Below the pieces are notes generated by a model that saw only the letters and a program-made list of their open reading frames with translations, made no database searches and was not told the origin of the DNA. From Chloranthus sessilifolius (Eukaryota > Streptophyta > Magnoliopsida > Chloranthales > Chloranthaceae): a stretch of 64,000 nucleotides of DNA. The translations under genes were made by a program, and so were the position numbers. Shown here piece after piece: positions 10,261-21,459 of this stretch. The stretch lies in NCBI GenBank assembly GCA_021018995.1, contig JAJIZI010000023.1:62001-126000 (forward strand), read 5' to 3'. The number at the start of each line of letters is the position of its first letter. The first letter of the stretch is position 1.

Positions 10261-10719
10261 AGCTGGACAAGCCAAGTGGCACTGAGGTGCTGGCAATTGC
10301 CAAACATATTGCAAGAACTCATTGGGCCAACGATAGAACAAAGTGCGAGCCAAATTTTGGCTGAAAATTTTATGGGAGTTTTTTTTCAAAAAAACTCTAG
10401 TTTGTGGGTCCCACCATATTGCCAAACACTTGCAAATTGCAGTTTTGTGAGAAATTTCAAATTTCCAACTTATTTTTGTGAGAACTAGTGTTAACAAATA
10501 GGGCATAAACAGGGCATAAGTAACTCGACACCATAGATGCGCTACATGGCTCCAAGTCTCTTTGCTAGAATCATCATATCCAAGGATTTTTTTAAAAAGT
10601 ATCTGACTTTCGGTGCAAGAATCTTTGATTATCCTCATTTTAAGGCTGGTGTTCCTAGTTATTATCACACCACCTTATGTTATAGCCACCTCACTTAATC
10701 AAAGATAAAAAAATCTATT
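10261..10719. other. No recognisable gene
   Basis: A short stretch near 10312-10337 (ACTCATTGGGCCAACGATAG) also occurs at 14528 and 38872, so part of this is a dispersed repeat. Nothing else could be identified. Confidence 0.5.
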
Positions 10720-11000
10720 AATTATTTTGAATCAAATGATGAAGACCACTTGTCATCCCAATCTTCACCACACTAGATCTTGATGTTGATTCCTGATCAT
10801 AGTGAACCATTAAACATAGTTCACATCTCTTTTTAGGACTTGAGAAACATGCCATGTGGAATAAAAAATCTGACTTTCTGATAGCAATCAAAATATGAAC
10901 ATATGATAACATTCCCTTATGATTGATCTCAAAATCTTGTGTCAAAACATGGGGAAAAAATGACGTCTATTGTCTGATTTAAAATAGTCAACGGACTATT
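10720..11000. mobile_element. Degenerate foldback/MITE-like copy
   Basis: The left arm (TTTGAATCAAATGATGAAGACC) and the right arm (TGATCTCAAAATCTTGTGTC, then ATTGTCTGATTTAAA) match the family at 700-1062 in order and inverted orientation, with many substitutions. It is one of the older copies. Confidence 0.5.
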
Positions 11001-11009
11001 TAAATGATG

Positions 11010-11308
11010 TAGGGCTACAAATCCTAAATTGAAACCCGATATCTAATTGAAAACCAAGAACACCGAATTGGCCCGAACTGAGCTGAACTGAACAATTTGG
11101 TTTCATTTTAGGATGGCAAAAATTGAAAACCGAAGGGGTAGGATGGGTAAACCAAAAAATATTATTTTTTTTTGAAAAATCAAAAAAATTGAAAAAATAC
11201 ATTAAAAAAATAAAAAATAGGTAAAATGCCAACACATAATCGAAACTGAATTGAAGAAACCAAAATATTTCTGTTTCGGTTTCGATAGAATTTGCATCCT
11301 ATCCTAAG
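11010..11308. mobile_element. Non-autonomous element with CGGTTTCGG words (hAT-like)
   Basis: The ends GTAGGGCTACAAATCC and TTTGCATCCTATCCTAAG are roughly inverted. The interior holds the GAAACCG/CGGTTTC words of a common plant family whose copies read TAGGGATG...CATCCCTA. A relative lies at 60797-61087. The hAT assignment is from general knowledge, not from a visible transposase. Confidence 0.45.
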
Positions 11309-11599
11309 ATAAAGAGGAGTGGTAGTAGTAACACCACCCAATTCTTTTTCTATCCAAAAACAAAAGCCTTTCTTTTCTTCATCTCTCAAGCGAAATCTAA
11401 TAGAGAGTAGAGAGAGAATACGTTCCTCTCTCTCCTGATGCTTCTATAATCTCTACTCCAATCTTCCCTTTCCTTCGTCAATCACCTTCATCGCATTAGT
11501 AAGTTGTTTCCACTTTAAAATTTATCATCAATTCCCTTTTCCCTTCTTCATTGCGTCTTGCGGTAAATAACCTACAGAAACCCTAAAAGCCCTAAATAG
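11309..11599 (+). other. Upstream region and leader of F-box copy C
   Basis: This holds GAGAGA and CTCTCT runs and GAAACCCTAAAAGCCC just before the ATG, as in the other copies. Similarity with copy A's upstream region is limited to the last 120 bases or so. Copy C's promoter is therefore distinct, and is bounded on the left by a non-autonomous transposon. No TATA box was assigned. Confidence 0.4.
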
Positions 11600-12747
11600 A
11601 TGGATTGGTCTCTACTTCCAATGGAATTGGTAGAGAAGATTGGTTGCCATCTTCCTCTCCCCGACTATATACGTTTTGGTGTAGTCTGTGTGTCGTGGAA
11701 TTTGGCCACAAAAGAGAAACGTTATCCTCCAGTGGCGAATCAGCTTCCATGGCTCGTACTCTGCGACGAAGATGATGACGACGATAAGGAGAATAATAAA
11801 ATTCGAAAACGCGGTTTCTTCAATTTGAGTGAGAAGAAACTCTACCATCTCGACATCCCAAAGGCTTACGGAAAACGTTTTTGCGGTTCTACTGATGGTT
11901 GGCTTGTCACAGTAGATAGGGATCAACAACTCCATCTGTTGAACCCTTTCTCCCGAGCCCAAATTCGGCTCCCTCCTATTAGCACTTTTCACAGGGAACC
12001 CGACGAGTTTGATTCCGACGGCGAACAAGATGACAGAAAGTACGAACCCGAATATTTCCGCGACATTTACAATACAAAGCCCTCATATTCTCATCTCCTT
12101 CATCATCAAATCCTTCCTCCGATTACGTAGTTGTAGCCATCTATGGACAGTATGGGAAATTGGCCTTCTGTAAGGCTGGGGACAAGGTTTGGACTACCAT
12201 AGAGACTCCGAGAGGGCGGTTCCACGACCTTATAAGATATAAGGATGAATTGTATGCCATTATGTGTATGGGAAGAATCTTTGTTTCTGATCTACTAGCT
12301 CCTGATCCAAAGGTCACGGAGTTTGGGGCTGAACGGCTAGTCCATAAAAATCTTAACAACAGGTATCTTGTCGAATCATCAGGTGATTTGCTACAGCTAT
12401 CGAGAGAAAATATATTGGGCTACACGGATACTCATGAAATAGTTAAATTTGATGTTTTCAAGTTAGATGCTACTAATAAAAAATGGGTGGAGTTGAGAAG
12501 CTTAGGAGACCGCATATTGTTCGTGGGATATAATTCTTCCGTTTCTCTTTCCTCTACCGATATTCCTGGGGCCGACGGAAATCTTATTTATTTCACTGAT
12601 GACTTCTTCGAATATTATTTATATTCCAGTGATAATACCGATCTAGGCGTCTTCAGCTTGCTACATCGAACTCTCCCTCCATATTATCCTCCTGCATGCC
12701 ATCCGGCTCGGTCACCACCCATTTGGGTCACTCCAAATCCATGGTAG
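11600..12747 (+). pseudogene. F-box/KIB1-4 (DUF295) protein, copy C, one frameshift
   Basis: This is the best-preserved member. Residues 1-42 form the F-box (LLPMELVEKIGCHLPLPDYI then RFGVVCVSWN), which binds SKP1 in SCF ubiquitin ligases. The DUF295/KIB1-4 propeller follows, with STDGWLVTVDRDQQLHLLNP, GDKVWTTIETPRGRFHDLI and the family ending SPPIWVTPNPW. The first frame runs 11600-12130 (176 residues). The second enters near 12072 and reaches the stop at 12745. At the switch the paralogs read TACATATTCAAAGCC whereas copy C reads TACAATACAAAGCC, one base shorter. The total of about 380 residues is normal for the family and the locus is intronless. It has all segments deleted in A, B and D. 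With a single lesion in an error-prone assembly it may be a real gene; as written it is broken. Confidence 0.85.
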
Positions 12748-13449
12748 GGCGTTACGAGGTAGCTTGATATCATGGTCTTATTTTGTTTTGTTTTTTAACT
12801 TTGCTGCAATGGATCCTTCTAGAGCCCCATTCCCATTATGGATAAATTTGTTCTCCTTTTTAACTTATTATAAGCTTAGTGATTATTTTTCTTCCTATAT
12901 GTTTATGATCATAGTGAACTTATGTTTCAAAGTACTTCCTTGAAGTTTCAAGGATTGTTTGTTATGAAGAGCCACATTTTAATTAATGGAACTTTTTGTT
13001 AACAGTTTAATGAATGAAATTATGGTTTTTTCTTTTTCCCATATATTATTGTATTATGTTGGATTAATGGGGCATCACTGCCATGATAATAAACCTATCA
13101 AGCTTATGGTGCACCTATTAGCTGCCAAATCCTCTTTCCAGTTGACTGTTATGGGGTGGGAGGTGACATCTATTGAAGTAACTCTCATAAGAGCATATTC
13201 AGCTCTCTGCCTGCTCTCCGCTCTGGGAGAGAGCAGTTGTATGATTGTATCACTTAAAATAGCTACCCGCCAGAGCAAATCGGGTGAGGAGCTGTGTTAC
13301 CAAACGGAAAAGCAGTTCCCTGCAGTCACATAAAATCGATGACTTTTCAATTTTCACTAACAAAAAGGAACCCTATAGCTGCACAAGTATAAGTTCAGTG
13401 TGAGTGTGTATTGTATAATTGTATTATATATATTTGTATGATGTGTCTT
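12748..13449. repeat. 3' flank of F-box copy C, shared with copy A
   Basis: Starting at GGGCGTTACGAGGTAGCTTG the flank parallels 2637-3340. It is AT-rich and non-coding as far as can be seen. Confidence 0.6.
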
Positions 13450-13904
13450 TCGAGCCTCAAATTTTACTTAAACAAAATTCTAAACTTGTTTATTTATAAT
13501 ACCAGTTTATAATCCTAATTTTTTTTTTAAATGTAAAAAATAAAAATTCAAAGTCTTCATTCTTCATCTCTATCCCGCGTATCAACGTCACCATCTTCTT
13601 TAGTAGTTAAGTGATCACTTTTTTTTTTTAATTTCTCTTTCTTCCGTAGACATCTTCCTCTTCTTCCTTTATTTTTCTCATTTTTTAATAGTTTTTTTTT
13701 AGACTACAGTTTGGGTAAATAAGTTATACTTTTGTTAAACAAATGAGTTGTTATAATCAAAATCACATGTATCGTTCGTATCGTGTATCGCAACGCATCG
13801 TATTGTATTGTAACATATATCATAATATACGGTTAAAATAAGATACACATGATAGATACGTATCATTTTCTATAGCATCGTGTATCGTATTGTGTATTGT
13901 AAGA

Positions 13905-14375
13905 GTGACAACCATGGAGGGAGCCATTACTTGCAGATGACAAGTTGGTCTTACACATCATTTAAGTGAAAGATTTGGTATTTTGGGGATTTGTGCTATA
14001 AGAAAACACCATCTAAGCCTCCTGATTTGAAGGCCATGATCTAAATATCTTAGGTGAAAAGGATTGGCACTAAAGAGGATCTTTATTATCTGATTCAATG
14101 CAGTTAAATGTCATTGTCTGATTAAATGCAGTCAAATGTCATTATTTGATTTAACAACTGTTTGTGTGGAATCATATGATAGAGATCGAATTTTGTGCAA
14201 ATGTTTTGTGCTGTAGATCTTTAGATCATGGTCTTCAAATCAGATGGCTTGGATGGTGTTTTCACATGAAGTATGTCCCCAAAATATCAAGTCTTTCTTT
14301 TAAACTACGTGCAAGCGCCAACTTCTTATGTGCAAGTAATGTCTCCCTTCTATAAATTTCCTAATGGTTTTTCTT
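13905..14375. mobile_element. Foldback element with about 200-bp arms
   Basis: The left arm (GGAGCCATTACTTGC, GGTATTTTGGGGATTTGTGC, AACACCATCTAAGCC, GATTTGAAGGCCATGATCTA) is mirrored by the right arm at about 14160-14370, whose reverse complement reads GGAGACATTACTTGC, GATATTTTGGGGACATACTT, AACACCATCCAAGCC and GATTTGAAGACCATGATCTA. The loop is about 50 bases. Left-arm relatives occur at 3785, 7890, 21090 and 38260. It is a non-autonomous element or hairpin-RNA source. Confidence 0.65.
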
Positions 14376-15109
14376 TGGAGTTTGAAAATAGAATTCCATG
14401 GGGGTGGGTGCAAAATTTGAACTGTTGTTTGCTGCCTCAAAATTTTCAGGTAATTTGTCACATTTTCCACAAAAAGGGTTAGTAAAGAAAACCTGACCCA
14501 CACCTTGATGGTATTTCGAAACTCTTGGGAGAACTCATTGGGCCAACGATAGAATTTTGAAACTCATTTTCATCATGCATTACCCTATGGTAGTATGGTG
14601 CATCGGTCATTAAACCGAGTTTGAACTAAAGAAGTTTCCTTTTGTTGAACCATTTTTAGCATACCGAAACTGAAAACTCATTTAGCATCTATTAGTCTAT
14701 GGTAGTGCTTGTTAAAACTGAAATTCTCCATCTTCTAGAGTAGCAATGACTCGGAGTATGATCCAGGTATGTTATGGCTTATTATGATGTGGTGATGTAA
14801 TATTAGCATACTTTGTCAAGACTAGTTGTTTCTTCTTCCATTTTTCTTTTCATTTTTTTCCTTTGAACTTTTTTATGGGGATTATTGTCTTTCTTTAAAT
14901 ATTATGGCGGTGGTTCCTTTGGCTTTAAAATACTGGAAGTGCGATTGTTGTCATCTATCATAAATGAGTAGAGATTTGTTGGAGTTTTTGGTTGTGTTGT
15001 TGAAGGAATTTGTTATTCTTCCTTTTTGTTCCTGCGCAAATGGTTGTTTCAATGTTGAAAAATGTTTTCAACTGGTATTTAGGGTTTTGTTGGGAATTTT
15101 GTTGCGTAA

Positions 15110-16205
15110 TATCATGCTTGATGCAGGTTGGAATATGTCGAATGCAATATTAGTGAGCATGGTAGCTTGGAGGAGGATTTAGTTAGAACTTGGAATAAAA
15201 AACCATTAAGTTCCACATTACCATAGATTTGGATATCCCATCTATCCTTCTGATCAAATGGTGGACTTGAAGGCATCTCAAGTAATATTGATGCGAGTTG
15301 GATGAAATGGAGAAAAGAAAGCGGAGTATAGTGTGACCCAAGAGTCTCACTTTGATTCAAAGGCATAAGACATTGGTAAGACCTCCTACTATACATGAAA
15401 AAAAAAAAAGTAAATGAGGATGGGTGATTTATTTGTAGAGTAGCAACGAAGGATAAAATTAGGAACAAGTACATAAGTGGAAATTTGGGAGTGGCTAGAA
15501 GCAGAGCTTATACAAAGGGTTGAGATGCTACAGGCACAAGGAAGTAGGACAAGAGGAAGACTAGTGAAAGCTTAGGGAAGGCTGAAAAGTGTAAATGAAT
15601 TTTTTTATAACACAGGTATCCGCCTCTTAGAGCACACCGCCTAATCCTGAGGGCACATGAGCACCCCAAATTCAAAGACATGCGGGTCAACATAGGATAT
15701 AAATCCCTAGGGTGGCCTCAAGGGGAGGATTGAACTCGTGTCTCGCTTTTGGAAGCAAGTACCTGGCCAGCTCGCCTAATCCCTTGAGGTTAAAAAAAAA
15801 AAGTGTAAATGAATTATTGAGGAGTTACAAAGAGCTTAGCCATGATCGGAAACAAGAGGAGGAATAAGACTCACAAAGTCGACCCCAAATAGATGGGATA
15901 AGGCTGTGATGATGATAATGATGATTGACATATAGAGGAGAAAATCATGTGATGTCGTTTGAGATGAATTTAGACATGTCTTTCGGATGGCAGAAACTGA
16001 CCCTGTATGAAGGATGAGATTTTACAAGGACAAGGAAGTAGAAGATGAGGAACACCAATAAAGTCCTAGAGGTAAGTATTGAGAAATGACAGAAGGATTG
16101 CATATTTATGAGAGCTTTCGTTGTACAAAAGGAGTGGAGAAATATGACTCGCAAAGCCGACCACAAATAAATGAGATGATGATGATGATGGTAATAATGA
16201 TTCCA
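15110..16205 (+). mobile_element. RTE-type LINE 3' fragments
   Basis: Broken frames give EYVECNISEHGS, then IDASWMKWRKESGV with CDPRVSL, then DKIRNKYISGNLGVA. These match the C-terminal third of plant RTE reverse transcriptases (EYLECDF, IQ.GW.KWR.ASGVLCDKK, DKIRNEYIRGSLGV). The 3' end AAGTCGACCCCAAATAGATG before GGATAAGGC and GAT/ATG repeats near 15910 is the RTE tail. A second tail fragment follows at about 15935-16205, with HVFRMAETDPV and a similar GAT-rich end. Many stops are present. A SINE is inserted at 15602. Partner copy: 39430-40090. Confidence 0.7.
15602..15801 (+). mobile_element. AU-like tRNA-derived SINE with target-site duplications
   Basis: The 17-base word AAAAGTGTAAATGAATT occurs at 15585-15601 and again at 15799-15815, directly after an A run at 15792-15802. 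A long target-site duplication plus poly(A) tail is the mark of LINE-driven retroposition. The 5' part resembles plant AU SINEs; the partner copy at 39941 reads ACCTGGGTATCCGGGCC. The GGATTGAACTCGTGTCTC portion resembles the GGATTTGAACCTGAGACC stretch of that family. The body is about 190 bases. Confidence 0.6.
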
Positions 16206-19189
16206 TGCTTGATCGGTTTCACTTTGTGAGTGTATGCTTGTGCTCATTGGAGGAATAGGTTGATGGGCTTTTTTGTTTCCTTTTGCTTTCTAATAAGTTA
16301 TAATTGGTCAACCTAGTTGAAAGCAGATTGATCAGTGTTACCTGAGTTACTGGTTAGGTTGGTTTGAATTCAGGTTTAAAATTCGTGATCCAGTACATCC
16401 AAGCAAAACTCAATTTGCTAGGGGTAAATGAGTTTTGAATGAAACTTTGACTTTTTTTATTAAATTTTAATGAAAATATGAAGTATTTTTTATAATATTG
16501 ATATCACTAAAGCATGGGATGCTTTATTGCTTGGTGGTTACCTCCTTATGTAAGTAGAAGACCAAGGTTCAGGTCATCTTAACTAACTACATACTTGGGT
16601 TTATTTTTTTAGAAACAAAATTGAAGGGCCAAATTGGACTGAAGTGAACAGTGAACCGGTTCGGGCAGACTGCATTTGCAGTTCAGTAGGAGGCTGAGCA
16701 CATTGGGTAACCCTGATTGTGATACTATGATATGGTAATCTTATTATTTTACATAAAGAGTCGAGATTCTTTTTGACTGCTTTTCTAATGCATTGTCATT
16801 GCTCAAGTATCCTAAATCTGTGTTTGGACAGCGAAATTTTTCTTGCAAAAAAATGATAAAATAAAGACTTCACAAAGATATTTAATTTAGTTTATTGTGT
16901 GTTTGATTAACTCGACTAATTAATAAAGTTAAATTATGGTCAAAAGTTAAATAGATTGGGGTAAGGTGCCTTATTCTAGGAGGGGTTAGGGTCATTTTGC
17001 AATGTTTTGGTGTGGTTGGAAAGAGAGGAACAACATAATATTTAGGGGTATAATGAAGAAATTTTTTTGGATTGATTTACAAAATTATGTCCTAAATAAT
17101 TTCCTTACCTAAAATTCATATGGACTTGGGATGTTTTTCTTGCGAGGAATTGGAAGCATTGATGTCACTATTCTTGCATTGTCTGCTTGTGAAAAGGAAT
17201 TTGTTTGTTTTTTTGTTTTATTTTTATTTTTACTTTTTTCAGGCTATTCAAGTCTGGTTCGGGTTTAGTAGGGTCTATCTTCGGAGTCGGGTCGGTCGAA
17301 AATCTTGTCATGTCACATAAAGTTGCAGGGTTCAAGTTAGCCTCAAATCTAGGGCAGGTCAGGTCATAGTGACCAAATTTGCCTACTCAATAAATTATGA
17401 ATTTTTGAAACAATGAATTGAATAACATTCTAGTTAATCACAAATTTCCAAATAATGCCCAAATGTTCTGAATAATTTGCGAATTTTGCAAATTATGTGC
17501 GAATGTTATGACTTTTTTCTAAATTTTCCCGATTTTGGTACAAAACTGCAAAAAATTGAGGTCCATGAAGACGAGATAAAAGCAATGAAAAATATCTTTT
17601 GCCTAATTTTATTAGAGTTTTACCATAACAATATATAGAGCCCCAAGAATATTCAGGACTCTCTACTTGGGTACAACAATGGGAGCATTAGGGAATGGAA
17701 TGTTATCCTATCGGTAGTGGGTGATGTGGCCAAGAGGGCACATTGGCTTAGCTGATGTGACATGACGGTTGATATAAGGTGTTTCTCTAGTACGCCCCCT
17801 CAAGTTAAGGGGGGATGTCAGTCACATTAACTTACCTTGTAAGTATTTGAAGCGATAGCTTGAGAGGAAATTTGTAAATGTGTCAGCAAGTTGATCGACG
17901 GTTGATATGTGTTGGGACTTGAGCCTCTTTGTTTACCACTTTTCTACGGATGAAGTAATAGTCAACCTCAATGTGTTTGGTCCATGCATGGAAGACCGGA
18001 CTGGAGGCAGGGGCGATCACACTTACGTTGTCGCACCATAAGACTGGTGTGTGATCTTGTCAGACATTGAGGTCTTTGAAGAGCATTTGAATCCATGAAA
18101 TGTCGGCAGTTGTGTGTGCCAAAGGTTGGGACTCTACATCAGTGGAGGAACATGCTACAATGTGTTGCTTCTTGTCACACCAAGAGATGAGATTTGGTCC
18201 AATAAAGATGCAGAAACCTGTTGTGGATCGTCGATCAATTTTGTCCCCCGCCCAATCAGTATCGGAATAAGTGGTAATGGCAAGAGACCCTGGATGAAGG
18301 GAGACCACAATGAAGAGTACCTTTCACAAAGCACAATATTCACTTTACAACAGTGGAGTGGTTGTTCTTAGGGTTGTACATGTGTTGACAGGAACAATAA
18401 ACAACAAATGGAAGATTGGGGCTTGTTATTATGAGGTATTGTAGTGCCTCGACGAGGCTGAGGTACAAAGTTGGGTCTTGAAAGGCCTTCATCAGTTGGT
18501 GAATCGACGACTTTAGAGGTCAAGCCTTCTCTAGGATTGAGTGAGCATAGTTGGACTGAGTGGTGTGTGCAGTACCGCAATTCCAAGAAGTGTAGGTTTC
18601 CGAGATCCGTCATTGTGAACGACCTCCCCCCATGACATTGATCATAATAGCAATGTTTGTTGTGCTGCTTCGGGTGATTAAAATGTCGTCAACATAGACG
18701 AGAATGATTGTGATATGTCCGTTGTTGTGAGAATGAAAACGGATGTATTAGTCGTGCCGTGGCAGAAGCCATGGAAAAGGAGGAATCTTCAAAACATAAG
18801 ACGAGAATGATTGTGATGTGTCCATTGTTGTGATGAATTAAGACGGATGTATTAGTCGTGCCGTGGCAGAAGCCATGGAAAAACATATCAAGCCAAGCTC
18901 TTGAAGCTTGTTTAAGTCTGTAGGGCGCCTTCCGTAGTTTGTGCCGAAATGGTGTGTTAGTGATGGATCGGTGAACCGCTGTTGCATATATACCTTTGTG
19001 CCAAAATGGTGTGTTAGTGATGGATCGGTGAACCCGAGAGGTGTTGCATGTATACCTCTTCCTTAAAGAAACCATGTAAAAAGGTGTTTGATACCTCAAG
19101 TTGCTTAATTGGCAGTTATAGTGCAAAGCAAGGGAGAGGACCACTCAAATGGTGGGATGTTTGGCCACCATACTAAATGTTTTGCGGTA

Positions 19190-19431
19190 ATCAACTCCCT
19201 TTTGGTGGCACCCTTTAGCAACACGTCATGCTTTGTGATGAGACATTGGCCCATACGCATGAGTTTTGATCCTATAGATCCACTTGCAACCCACAACTGT
19301 ACGATTGGTTGTTTAGGTACTAAAGTCCAAGTAGCACATTGTATTCTTTTGACATCGCTTTCCTCCATTGCTGATATTTGGAGGCTTCAGTATAGTTATG
19401 AGGTTCAGGTGTAGGTTGGTAGTAGCAGAAA
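19190..19431 (-). repeat. Copia reverse-transcriptase segment repeated at 49024-49264
   Basis: About 240 bases starting CGGTAATCAACTCCC recur almost unchanged at 49024-49264, where they abut a truncated gypsy element. They correspond to the start of the copia reverse-transcriptase domain on the minus strand. Confidence 0.85.
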
Positions 19432-20394
19432 GCGCAAAGTTATTTTTGGGTGAGGGTATGTGGATTGCTCGGTTTGGAAATGTGTATGAGGTATATTGGC
19501 AGAGGACTGAACGGTAGGTTGGGCAGGTTGGGTCGGTGGGGTGTGAATGGGTTGTTGGGTTTGGAGATGTTCACAAGGTGTAGTGGCAGAGGACTGGGCA
19601 GCAAGTTGGGTTTCTGGTTGGTTGGGTAGAGATGAAGGGATATGAATGGTTGGGGTTGAAGGAGAAGAGGGTTTCATGGGCGGGTATAGCTGGAGATTGG
19701 TTGGCTAGGTTGGTGAGTAGAATTTGTAGAGAGGATGGGTGAATATTGGAGGTAGGTGATGTAGGTAGGATAAGAGGGTACAGTTGTGTTGTAGGGTGGT
19801 GTTTGAAATATGTGAAAGAGCTTTTGTGGGACCAAAGATGGAATGGTATATTTTGATGCAGGGCTATGGGAGAAGGGTGTGGGAGGATTTGAGGGTGCAA
19901 ATTTGTTGGGCAGAGAAGGCTCATGGAACTGCAAGTAGGAGCATGCTTGCACAAAGGGGAAAACATCATCATATAATTTGACATGCCGAGATATAATGAT
20001 CTGACCACTGTCGGTATCCCTGCTGGTTTGACAATAGCCAATGAGCATGCAAGGTCTAGATCACAGAGACAGTTTATGCTCGGTGTAAGGTCAGAGCCAG
20101 GGGAAGCATAGGCATCCAAACGACCCTTCAGTGAGGAAAAATAGCAGCTCATATCGGGGGTTTTGAAGTGTAATGTAGAACTCGGTAATGGGTTTATAAG
20201 GAACTCGGACGTGCAAAGGGTGTCAAGTGAGTAGGAGTTGGGAATGGACTTAATATGCCATGAGAAGATAAAAATTGGGCCAAAGAAGTGTTCTCAAACT
20301 CTGCCATTGTTGGTGCGGAGTATTTTAATCTTGTGTGATAGCCGATTTTCTTAAATTCAATAAACTTACTTTTAACTTCAGATTTCTGCTTCAC

Positions 20395-20616
20395 ATCATC
20401 CATATTGATGTCGTCAATATCATCAATATTGATCTCGTCACTATCACCAAGAAGATAAACTTTAGACTTGTCGAACTCGTTCGAAAATACTGTAATGAAA
20501 GGAACATAGGAGTTTGTCACTAGGTATTTGACCAAATAGGATCGTCCAGTTCCTATAGAATCTATCACTAAAATACCCTCAGAAGGGGATAGGGCTAAGC
20601 GGAGTGAAAAAAGGTT
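20395..20616 (-). other. ycf2: Plastid-derived ycf2 fragment (NUPT), copy 2
   Basis: This is the same Walker A region of ycf2 as at 7195-7416 ([22 protein letters not shown], then an Asp/Ile-rich run). It lies in a 168-codon open frame at 20194-20700 whose ends are copia integrase. Differences from copy 1 are a few substitutions, so the duplication is recent compared with the decay of the copia host. Confidence 0.85.
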
Positions 20617-20735
20617 TTCCATCAGATGGCGATTATATTCATCAATAAAAACAATATAAAAGCTATACCCACTAAAAAGTGGATTGGTGATGAACTCCAA
20701 ACATCTGCATGAATTAATTTCAAGGGAGTTGATAT

Positions 20736-21454
20736 AGACGAAGTAGATGAGTCTCCATTCTTCATCTCTATCCCCAATATCAACACCATCTTCTTTAGTA
20801 GTTAAGTTATCATTTTTTTTTTAAATTTCTCTTTCTTTCGTAGACATCTTCCACTTCTTTCTTTATTCTTGCCATTTTTTAATAATTGTTTTTTAGATTA
20901 GAGTTTGGGTAATTAAGTTATACTTTTTCTAAACAAAAAAGTGGTTATAATCGAAATCACATGTATCGTTCGTATCGCGTATTGGGACGTATCGTATCGT
21001 ATTGTGACGTATATCGTAAGATACACATGATAGATACGTATCATTTTCTATAGCATCGTGTATCATATTGTGTATTGTAAGAGTGACAACCATGGAGGGA
21101 GCCATTACTTGCACATGACAAGATGGCTTGTACATCGTTTGAAAGAAAGACTTGGTATTTTGGGGACTAGCGCTATAAGAAAACACCATCTTAGCCTCCT
21201 GATTTGAAGGCCATGATCTAAAGATCTTAGGTGAAAAGGATTGGCACTAAAGAGAATCTTTATCATCTAATTCAATGCAGTTGGTGAGGTAGCTTATGAT
21301 CACAGTGACATTTTTTACTTTGTTGGAGTGGACCCTTAAGGGGTCCTTTTGTTTGTCCTGTTTTAAGTTATTCTAAGGTTAGTGATTATTTTTCTCCCTA
21401 CATGTTTATGATCATGGTAAATTATGTTTCAAACATATCAGGGAGTTGGTGATT
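20736..21454. repeat. Dispersed GTATCG-type repeat and foldback arm, partner of 7536-8250
   Basis: The match to 7536-8250 is close throughout. The block ends at CATTG (21455-21459), the target site of the gypsy element that follows, and resumes on the other side at 33482. Confidence 0.75.
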
Positions 21455-21459
21455 CATTG

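Larger units (their letters stand above)
13450..17425. repeat. 4-kb repeat block, copy 1 (partner 37805-41306)
   Basis: The block matches 37805-41306 throughout, in the same orientation. The partner lacks about 460 bases covering most of the SINE and part of the LINE, and is interrupted at its right end by a gypsy LTR at 41307. The block contains a foldback element, an RTE-type LINE tail and a SINE. 14376-15110 and 16206-17425 hold no recognisable gene; short ORFs there are not supported by any domain. Confidence 0.9.
17560..20735 (-). mobile_element. Ty1/copia fossil, 5'-truncated
   Basis: Reading on the minus strand from right to left, integrase motifs lie at 20620-20735 and 20250-20390, flanking an inserted ycf2 fragment. 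A proline-rich linker follows at 19400-19800, then the reverse-transcriptase start near 19370 (ATWTLVPKQP), the catalytic YVDD at 18685-18696, and RNase H at 18060-18310 (DWAGDKIDRRSTTGFC). A polypurine tract near 17800 (AACTTGAGGGGGCG) and LTR-like sequence down to about 17580 close the 3' end. gag, protease and the 5' LTR were not found. It is broken in several places and old in appearance. Confidence 0.8.

Noticed and set aside
11600-12747. Copy C as a two-exon gene with an intron removing the frameshift
   Set aside because: The paralogs read continuously through this place and the difference is one base in a short word; no plausible intron fits.
15945-16247. Minus-strand ORF with a His/Tyr run (partner at 39902-40129)
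   Set aside because: The run is the antisense of the GAT/ATG tail of an RTE LINE.
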